Source: Ignavibacteriales bacterium (GTDB lineage: Bacteria > Bacteroidota > Ignavibacteria > Ignavibacteriales > Melioribacteraceae). From it: a stretch of 6,532 bases of DNA. Position numbers and translations under genes: made by a program. Every line of letters starts with the position of its first letter. Position 1 is the first letter of the stretch. The notes below the pieces were generated by a model. That model was not told where the DNA came from and did not search any database. It worked only from the letters and a program-made list of their open reading frames with translations. The DNA lies in contig JAGVBL010000152.1 in the NCBI GenBank assembly GCA_020059785.1, positions 1-6,532 of the forward strand. Direction: 5' to 3'. Positions 1 through 4,994 of this stretch are shown here, in pieces.

Positions 1-1
1 A

Positions 2-160
2 ATTTGTACGGCTCTCCAGCTAACTAATTTTTATCAGGATGTATCAATTGATATTATAAAGGGGAGAATTTATATACCATTAGATGAAATGAAATCCTTT
101 GGAGTAGATGAAAATGCATTTGAGTTAAAAAAAATAATACTAACTTTAAAACGCTTTTAA
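2..160 (+). CDS. hpnC: Squalene synthase HpnC, internal piece before a frameshift (5' end outside window)
   Basis: This is part of an HpnC-type member of the squalene/phytoene synthase family. In the three-enzyme HpnCDE route HpnC hydrolyses presqualene diphosphate to hydroxysqualene. The reading frame enters from the left edge and shows the second Asp-rich motif in its HpnC form, QLTNFYQDVSIDIIKGRIYIP-like at residues 6-26 of the visible piece; the Asp pair binds Mg-diphosphate. The NF-Y/W-QDV wording favours HpnC over HpnD. After the residues FELKK the frame loses family resemblance and stops at 158-160. The rest of the protein continues in the -1 frame from about 133 (next CDS), so this piece alone lacks the last roughly 80 residues. 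Either a base is missing from the A8 run at 127-134 or the site slips in vivo. Family and pathway are secure; whether the gene works as read is unknown. Confidence 0.85.
   Translation: MCTALQLTNFYQDVSIDIIKGRIYIPLDEMKSFGVDENAFELKKIILTLKRF
127..134 (+). other. A8 run with A_AAA_AAA slippery heptamer; frameshift site in hpnC
   Basis: Eight consecutive A residues follow GAGTT. In the upstream frame they read TTA AAA AAA ATA, so positions 127-133 form A_AAA_AAA, a classical -1 slippery heptamer. A -1 slip here, or one extra A in DNA or RNA, reads straight into the frame that encodes the HpnC C-terminus (AAT AAT ACT AAC TTT AAA). The position is fixed by homology: the joined product matches the neighbouring paralogue HpnD on both sides of the join. 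The only downstream fold I see is an all-A/T stem at 146-160 (TTAAAA, CGC, TTTTAA), too weak to be a convincing stimulator. A GGAG at 101-104 lies too far upstream to act like the dnaX element. A homopolymer sequencing error would look identical. Confidence 0.8.
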
Positions 161-384
161 TGCATCAGGTTGAAAGGACATCCGGATTGTTTTTAGAAGG
201 CTGGAAATTAATCCCTTTCTTGCCAGATAACTTGAAGAAACAGATTATTATGACGATTTTAGGCGGAGAAGAAATACTTAGGAAAATAAAAATAATGGAC
301 TATAATGTTTTAGAAATTAGACCAGAGTTAAGAAAACTTGATTTCATAAAAATATTTTTCAAAGCAAATTTCAAAAAATGGTAG
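160..384 (+). CDS. hpnC: Squalene synthase HpnC, C-terminal piece after the frameshift
   Basis: These 74 codons are the C-terminal helices of HpnC, not an independent small protein. The family match in this frame already starts at about 133, before the ATG at 160 (residues NNTNFKTLL precede MHQVERTSGLF). The HpnC-typical stretch QVERTSGLFLEGWKLIPFLP is followed by the GGEEILRKIKIMDYNVL helix, which corresponds to LLQKIEKSNYDVL in HpnD downstream. Reconnecting both pieces through the A8 run restores a normal HpnC tail. The ATG overlaps the stop of the first piece as TAATG (158-162), so re-initiation could make this fragment separately, but it lacks both Asp-rich catalytic motifs. Its stop overlaps the hpnD start by seven bases (378-384), consistent with a coupled operon. 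Confidence 0.8.
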   Translation: MHQVERTSGLFLEGWKLIPFLPDNLKKQIIMTILGGEEILRKIKIMDYNVLEIRPELRKLDFIKIFFKANFKKW

Positions 385-1220
385 ATCAATCCAAACAGAT
401 AGCAAAAGAAAGTAAGAGCAGTTTCTATTATGCATTCAGTCTGCTTTCACCGGAAAAACGGGATGCGATGAATACCGTTTATGCATTTTGCAGAAAAACC
501 GATGATATTGTTGATGAGGGATTTGAACCGGATGATATTAAATATGAAAGGTTGAGAAAATGGCGCATGGAATTTGAAAAAGCAATTTATGGTAGGTCGG
601 ATTATCATTTGTTGAATAAGGTGGCAGCAATTATTAAGCAATTTAATATCCCCATAGAGCATTTCTTTGAATTAATTGTTGGAATGGAGATGGATCTCCA
701 GCGGAAACGTTACTTAAGTTTTGACGACCTTATTGAATATTGTTATAAGGTTGCATCCACTGTTGGGTTAATGTGCATAGAAATTTTTGGATACAAGAAT
801 CGTTCTACAAAAGATTATGCTATTAATCTTGGCCTGGCAATGCAGCTAACAAATATTATCAGAGATGTTGGTAAGGATTCTGAATCAGGTAGAATTTATA
901 TTCCGCAAAAGGATCTTGAGCAGTTTAACTATTCAGAGAGCGATTTATTCTTGAAAAAATATAATTCCAATTTCAAAGCACTAATGAATTTTGAAGCTGA
1001 GAGAGCTAGAACTTATTTTGATAAAGCAAATCACTCCCTCTATTTTGAAGATAAACCGGCAATGTTTCCGGCAAGAGCTATGCAGCATATTTATTCAAAA
1101 CTTCTGCAGAAAATTGAGAAGTCGAACTACGATGTATTAAACAAAAAAATCAAAGTCAGTAAATTCCAAAAAGTTGCAATCTCTGTTGGTGTCTGGGCAA
1201 AATATAGTCTAGTTTACTAA
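378..1220 (+). CDS. hpnD: Presqualene diphosphate synthase HpnD
   Basis: This squalene/phytoene synthase family enzyme joins two farnesyl diphosphates head to head to give presqualene diphosphate, the first step of the HpnCDE squalene route. It is 280 residues long, normal for the family. The first Asp-rich motif is TDDIVDE at residues 41-47, in the AFCRKTDD context. YCYKVASTVG lies at 121-130 and the second Asp-rich motif, RDVGKD, at 162-167, in QLTNIIRDVGKDSESGRIYIP. The NIIRDV wording and long C-terminal helices (NFKALMNFEAERAR at 198-211) fit HpnD rather than HpnC. The ATG at 378 overlaps the end of hpnC and has no Shine-Dalgarno, so translation is probably coupled. The stop overlaps the hpnE start as TAATG (1218-1222). 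A phytoene synthase is the alternative, but flanking hpnC and hpnE argue against it. Confidence 0.93.
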   Translation: MVDQSKQIAKESKSSFYYAFSLLSPEKRDAMNTVYAFCRKTDDIVDEGFEPDDIKYERLRKWRMEFEKAIYGRSDYHLLNKVAAIIKQFNIPIEHFFELIVGMEMDLQRKRYLSFDDLIEYCYKVASTVGLMCIEIFGYKNRSTKDYAINLGLAMQLTNIIRDVGKDSESGRIYIPQKDLEQFNYSESDLFLKKYNSNFKALMNFEAERARTYFDKANHSLYFEDKPAMFPARAMQHIYSKLLQKIEKSNYDVLNKKIKVSKFQKVAISVGVWAKYSLVY

Positions 1221-2521
1221 TGAAGAAAATACTTGTTATTGGCGGTGGTTTTGCCGGTTTAGCATCTTCTGTTTACCTCGCAAATCAAAATTATAAAGTT
1301 ACACTTGTAGAATCTTCTCCTAAATTTGGGGGAAGAGCTTATTCCATTTCCAACGAGAAGTTTAATGACCATTATGATAATGGTCAGCATATTATGATGG
1401 GTTGTTATAAGGAAACTCTAAATTATCTATCCGTAATTAATTCAACTAATCTTTTAGAGTTTCCACCTTCCCTGTCAATAAATTTTGTTAAACGGGGCGG
1501 TTCATTATTCCAATTGAAATCCTTTCAAAAATTATATCCATTTAACCTATTAGAGGCAATAATACATTTCAAAGCTTTAGGGATGAAATCTAGAATTAAG
1601 ATTATTGATTTCTTCCTGGATTTATTATGCTGCTACTCGTGCGATCTTAAAGATAAAACTGTAATTCAATGGTTAACTGAAAAAAGACAAACTCCAGAAT
1701 CAATAAAAAATTTTTGGGAAATATTAGTTGTAGGTGCATTAAATACTTCTATTGAAAAAGCATCGGCTCAGATATTCGCAGAAATTTTAAAGAGGATCTT
1801 TTTTGATGGAACATCTTCTTCATCTATTGTTATTTCAAAAGTGGGATTTAGTCAATTATATGTTGAGCCTTCAATTAAGTTCTTACTGGAAAAAGGTTCA
1901 GACATTACTTTCTCCGAATCAATAAATAAGTTTGTTGCTAAGGATAATAGAATTATTAGTGTTGAGAGTACTAAAAGGAACTACACAGATTTTGATTATG
2001 TCATATCAGCAGTTCCTGTTTATTCCTTAGCAAGAATTTTAGAGAAATCCAGTATTATAAATGTTAGACTACCGGTACTTAATTACTCAACTATATTAAA
2101 TGTCCATCTCTGGTTGACAGAGAATCGATTCCAGGAACGGTTTTACGGCTTACTGGATTCAAATATACATTGGGTATTTAATCACGGAGGGCATATCTCA
2201 ATAACAATTAGTAATGCAGATGCATATAAAAGCTATTCCGAAAAGGAAATTCTCGATTTGATATGTTCGGATTTAGAGATATTTTTTCCTATATTCAATT
2301 CAAGTTTAGTAGAAGATTTTAAGGTCATTAGAGAAAAACGTGCTACGTTTGTTCCGGATTCCAAATCAATCATTGACAGGGAAGAGATTGAGGTGCCTTT
2401 TGAAAATTTGATTCTGGCTGGTGATTATACTATTCCAACTTTACCGTCAACAATTGAAAGTGCGGTTTTGAGTGCTCATAATGCAAAGGAAAAAATATTA
2501 AATCAAATCGGACATCTGTAA
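1220..2521 (+). CDS. hpnE: Hydroxysqualene dehydroxylase HpnE (FAD-dependent)
   Basis: This flavin amine-oxidase/phytoene-desaturase-like protein performs the last step of the HpnCDE route, reductive removal of the hydroxyl of hydroxysqualene to give squalene. It is 433 residues long. The N-terminal Rossmann motif is VIGGGFAGL at 6-14 (G8, G10, G13), with E31 at the end of the second strand placed to hold the FAD ribose. FGGRA at 36-40 is the second nucleotide-binding turn. DNGQHIMMGCYKET at 53-66 matches the HpnE signature (D-x-GQH-x3-GCY). The C-terminal FAD-binding block is AGDYT at 400-404, followed by LPSTIESAV. The start overlaps the hpnD stop by one base and has no Shine-Dalgarno. Carotenoid desaturase is the main alternative; the GQH-GCY motif and gene order favour HpnE. 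Confidence 0.9.
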   Translation: MKKILVIGGGFAGLASSVYLANQNYKVTLVESSPKFGGRAYSISNEKFNDHYDNGQHIMMGCYKETLNYLSVINSTNLLEFPPSLSINFVKRGGSLFQLKSFQKLYPFNLLEAIIHFKALGMKSRIKIIDFFLDLLCCYSCDLKDKTVIQWLTEKRQTPESIKNFWEILVVGALNTSIEKASAQIFAEILKRIFFDGTSSSSIVISKVGFSQLYVEPSIKFLLEKGSDITFSESINKFVAKDNRIISVESTKRNYTDFDYVISAVPVYSLARILEKSSIINVRLPVLNYSTILNVHLWLTENRFQERFYGLLDSNIHWVFNHGGHISITISNADAYKSYSEKEILDLICSDLEIFFPIFNSSLVEDFKVIREKRATFVPDSKSIIDREEIEVPFENLILAGDYTIPTLPSTIESAVLSAHNAKEKILNQIGHL

Positions 2522-2562
2522 GCATCTGAATATAAATAAACAAATCTAATTCATTTTATCAC

Positions 2563-2567
2563 GGAGG
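2563..2567 (+). promoter_or_regulatory. Strong Shine-Dalgarno (GGAGG) of citrate synthase
   Basis: GGAGG lies four bases before the ATG at 2572 and sets that start. No other gene in the window has a comparable site: hpnD and hpnE are coupled by overlap, and the transglycosylase and pyrG starts are preceded by A/T-rich sequence only. A TATAAA at 2531-2536 in the same 50-base gap could be a -10 box, but I find no convincing -35 element at the right distance, so I do not call a promoter. Confidence 0.75.
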
Positions 2568-2571
2568 AATT

Positions 2572-3876
2572 ATGTCCGGATTAAAACTAAAACTTCAAGA
2601 AAAAATTCAGGTTGAAAAACCTAGAACTGAAAAGCTTCTTAAAGAATATGCCAATGTAAAAGTTGACGAAGTAAACATTGGCCAAATAATTGGCGGAATG
2701 AGAGATATAAAAAGTTTAGTAACGGATGTTTCATATCTCGATCCATTTGAGGGGATTCGATTCAGAGGTTTAACGATCCCGGAAGTATTTGAGAAATTAC
2801 CAAAAGATGCCGGCAATGAAATGCCGTCAGTTGAAGGATTCTTTTATTTTCTATTAACTGGCGACATACCCACTACCAAGGAAGTTGATGAAGTAAAAGA
2901 GGAATTTAATTCAAGAAGTAAAGTGCCGGATTTTGTTTTCAATATTTTAAAATCGATGCCGGCAGACTCACATCCGATGACAATGTTTTCTGCAGCAATT
3001 CTTTCTATGAACAAAGATTCTCTATTCGTAAAGAAATATCATGAGGGTGTTAAGAAAGCGGTTTACTGGGAATATTATTATGAAGATGCTATGAATCTTC
3101 TTGCTAAATTACCGGAGATAGCTGCATTTATTTATCGACTTAAATATAGAAACGGTGATATAATTCCACCGGATCCAAAGCTTGATTTTGGTGCTAATTT
3201 TGCTCACATGATGGGAATTTCTAAACCATACGATGAAGTAGCAAGAATGTATTTTATTCTTCATAGTGATCATGAAAGCGGAAATGTAAGCGCTCATACA
3301 GGTCATTTAGTTGCAAGTGCATTATCAGATATATTTTATGCAATAAGTGCAATGTTAAACGGTTTAGCCGGTCCGTTGCACGGCTTAGCAAATGAAGAAG
3401 TATTAAGATGGTTACATGGCGTTATGGAAAAAATGGGTGGTAAAGTTCCAACAGAAGAAGAAATGAAAAATTTTGTTTATGAAACATTAAAGACTGGTGT
3501 AATTCCGGGTTACGGTCATGCTGTGCTTAGAAAAACAGATCCACGTTACATGGCTCAGAGAGAGTTTTGCTTAAAACACTTACCGAATGACACATTATTT
3601 AAGTATGTCGATTTACTCTTCAAGGTAGTTCCGCCAATATTACTTGAACAGGGTAAAGCAAAAAATCCATGGCCGAATGTTGATGCTCAGTCGGGTGTTA
3701 TTCAATGGTATTACGGCGTTAAGGAATATGAATTCTACACAGTTCTTTTTGGAATCGGAAGAGCATTAGGAGTATGCAGTAATATTATCTGGGCACGAGC
3801 ATTGGGTTATCCAATCGAAAGACCTAAATCATTAACAACTGCAATGCTCGAAGAAGTTGCATTTGGCAAAAAGTAA
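2572..3876 (+). CDS. gltA: Citrate synthase, type I (mitochondrial-like)
   Basis: This enzyme condenses oxaloacetate and acetyl-CoA to citrate at the entry of the TCA cycle, in the cytoplasm. The 434-residue length and wording match the eukaryote-type enzyme rather than the E. coli hexameric type. Residues line up with pig citrate synthase at a constant offset of four: HSDHESGNVSAHT at 231-243; catalytic H270 in NGLAGPLHGLANEEV; catalytic H316 in PGYGHAVLRKTDPRY; catalytic D371 in NVDAQSG; substrate arginines R325, R397 and R417. One nearby change is Q373, where the pig enzyme has His (VDAHSG). It lies 50 bases after hpnE with its own strong Shine-Dalgarno and ends at a terminator, so it may be a separate unit or the last gene of the hpn operon. 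Eukaryote-like citrate synthases are known in some bacteria, for example Geobacter. Confidence 0.95.
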   Translation: MSGLKLKLQEKIQVEKPRTEKLLKEYANVKVDEVNIGQIIGGMRDIKSLVTDVSYLDPFEGIRFRGLTIPEVFEKLPKDAGNEMPSVEGFFYFLLTGDIPTTKEVDEVKEEFNSRSKVPDFVFNILKSMPADSHPMTMFSAAILSMNKDSLFVKKYHEGVKKAVYWEYYYEDAMNLLAKLPEIAAFIYRLKYRNGDIIPPDPKLDFGANFAHMMGISKPYDEVARMYFILHSDHESGNVSAHTGHLVASALSDIFYAISAMLNGLAGPLHGLANEEVLRWLHGVMEKMGGKVPTEEEMKNFVYETLKTGVIPGYGHAVLRKTDPRYMAQREFCLKHLPNDTLFKYVDLLFKVVPPILLEQGKAKNPWPNVDAQSGVIQWYYGVKEYEFYTVLFGIGRALGVCSNIIWARALGYPIERPKSLTTAMLEEVAFGKK

Positions 3877-3900
3877 TTAGGTTCTTAAATTTCTTGTTGG

Positions 3901-3927
3901 AAAGGGTGAATTTAAATTCACCCTTTT
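3901..3927 (+). terminator. Rho-independent terminator after citrate synthase
   Basis: A perfect palindrome with 13-base arms (3901-3913 and 3914-3926) folds into a stem containing GGGTGAA/TTCACCC with TTTAAA at its centre. The descending arm runs into TTTTCTATTTT, giving the U-rich tail. It sits 24 bases after the citrate synthase stop, the expected place. The upstream side has only AAA next to the stem, so termination should be mainly on the + strand. Confidence 0.88.
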
Positions 3928-3952
3928 CTATTTTCACTAAAAGTAGAAATAC

Positions 3953-4900
3953 ATGGATAAAAAAATATTATATATTATCGCAGCACTGGCAATTCTAATT
4001 ACTGTAACTGCTGTGGTAGTAGTTCAAAAAATATCTACGATAACAAATCATACACCTCAAGAGATAATAGTTCATCTTAATAACGAACACAGAGTATTTA
4101 ATCCACCGGTTCCTCAAACTATTGATTTTTGTGGTGAAAAAGTTCCGCTTAATGATTTTGATGTAAATGAAAGAATGGAACGAGAATTACTGGTTAATGT
4201 GCATTGGTCCTCTGCAACAATTTTATACCTTAAGAGAGCAAATCGCTGGTTCCCAGTTATAGAACCAATATTAAAGAATAATGGAATTCCAAATGATTTT
4301 AAGTACTTGGCTGTAATTGAAAGTGGACTTACAAATGTAGTTTCTCCAGCCGGAGCTGCAGGATTCTGGCAATTAATGCCCCAGGTTGCAAGAAATTATG
4401 GATTAGAAGTTAGTGATAAGGTTGATGAAAGGTATAATCTAGAAAAAGCAACACAAGCTGCGTGTAAGTATTTGAAAGAAGCTTATTCAAAATATAGAAA
4501 TTGGACAATGGCTGCTGCTTCTTACAATTTTGGGATGAATGGAATTGATAAACAAATCGGCAGACAAAAATCCCGCAGTTATTATAATTTGTTTTTAGTA
4601 GAAGAAACTAACAGATTCGTTTTTAGACTTCTGGCAATTAAAGAAATTTTTACTGATCCATGGAAATACGGTTTCACTCTAAATGAAGAAGATCTTTATA
4701 AACCGATAAAAACAAATAAGGTAGCAGTTAAGAAGGAATTAAAGGATTTAGCTCTATTTGCAATGGAAGAAGGGATTAATTATAAAATTTTGAAGATATT
4801 CAATCCATGGCTAAGAGATAATATCTTACCAAATCCCGGTAGAAAAACATATTATATCGAAATTCCTGAAGATGGCGAGATTGAAATTTTAAGTGAGTAA
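3953..4900 (+). CDS. Membrane-anchored MltD-like lytic transglycosylase
   Basis: This protein cleaves peptidoglycan glycan strands with formation of 1,6-anhydromuramic acid, on the outer side of the inner membrane. An N-terminal segment (KK at 3-4, hydrophobic 5-24) looks like a signal anchor; there is no lipobox cysteine, unlike E. coli MltD. The SLT/goose-lysozyme-like domain spans about 95-235: catalytic E123 in AVIESGL, SPAGAAGFWQLMP at 131-143, the AAASYNFG motif at 187-194, and ETNRFVFRLLA at 218-228, where family members usually have an NYV-P-K version. The tail (about 260-306, INYKILKIFNPWLR then TYYIEIP) matches the region that follows the catalytic domain in MltD, but no LysM repeat follows and the protein ends at 315 residues. 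The ATG at 3953 has no clear Shine-Dalgarno and lies only 25 bases after the preceding terminator, so its promoter may overlap that terminator. Confidence 0.88.
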   Translation: MDKKILYIIAALAILITVTAVVVVQKISTITNHTPQEIIVHLNNEHRVFNPPVPQTIDFCGEKVPLNDFDVNERMERELLVNVHWSSATILYLKRANRWFPVIEPILKNNGIPNDFKYLAVIESGLTNVVSPAGAAGFWQLMPQVARNYGLEVSDKVDERYNLEKATQAACKYLKEAYSKYRNWTMAAASYNFGMNGIDKQIGRQKSRSYYNLFLVEETNRFVFRLLAIKEIFTDPWKYGFTLNEEDLYKPIKTNKVAVKKELKDLALFAMEEGINYKILKIFNPWLRDNILPNPGRKTYYIEIPEDGEIEILSE

Positions 4901-4925
4901 AATATTTTTTAAATAGTTGATAAAA

Positions 4926-4960
4926 TTTGATAGACATGTTGAGAATTTTTTTTATTTTTG
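4926..4960 (+). promoter_or_regulatory. Candidate pyrG promoter
   Basis: Two readings point to the same place. TTGATA (4927-4932), 17 bases, then TTTTAT (4950-4955) is a passable sigma-70-type pair. TATTTTTG (4953-4960) is an exact TAnnTTTG, the Bacteroidota -7 element, with TTTG at 4926-4929, although the 23-base gap is longer than usual for that class. Start of transcription would fall near 4962-4968, about 30 bases before the pyrG ATG. The region is so A/T-rich that a chance match is quite possible. Confidence 0.35.
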
Positions 4961-4978
4961 ATTCCAACATTTTCTATC
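4929..4978. repeat. Long imperfect inverted repeat before pyrG
   Basis: The left arm (4929-4946) and right arm (4961-4978) pair over 16 base pairs in three blocks, GATAGA/TCTATC, ATGTTG/CAACAT and GAAT/ATTC, broken by a small internal loop and a one-base bulge at A4942. The 14-base loop is nearly all T. The T-run lies in the loop, and neither side of the stem is followed by a T-run, so it is not a standard intrinsic terminator. It fills most of the 94-base gap between the transglycosylase and pyrG and could be an operator overlapping the promoter or an RNA structure in read-through transcripts. Confidence 0.7.
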
Positions 4979-4994
4979 CAAAAATTGATCTAAC

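Noticed and set aside
101..160. dnaX-like programmed frameshift cassette around the hpnC A8 run
   Set aside because: The nearest Shine-Dalgarno-like GGAG is over 20 bases upstream and the only downstream stem (146-160) is six A/T pairs; the slippery site is present but strong stimulators are not.
160..384. A separate small protein gene of 74 codons upstream of hpnD
   Set aside because: Family homology to the HpnC C-terminus starts before the ATG, at about 133, and completes the protein in the preceding frame, so it is the second part of a frameshifted gene.
447..662. Minus-strand open frame inside hpnD, and similar ones at 2607-2816, 3109-3306, 5291-5512, 5763-5954 and 6044-6247
   Set aside because: Each lies wholly inside a well-conserved + strand gene, has no recognisable motif and no start signal; they are shadows.
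4901..4994. Intrinsic terminator for the transglycosylase gene
   Set aside because: The T-run is in the hairpin loop and no T-run follows the stem on either strand.
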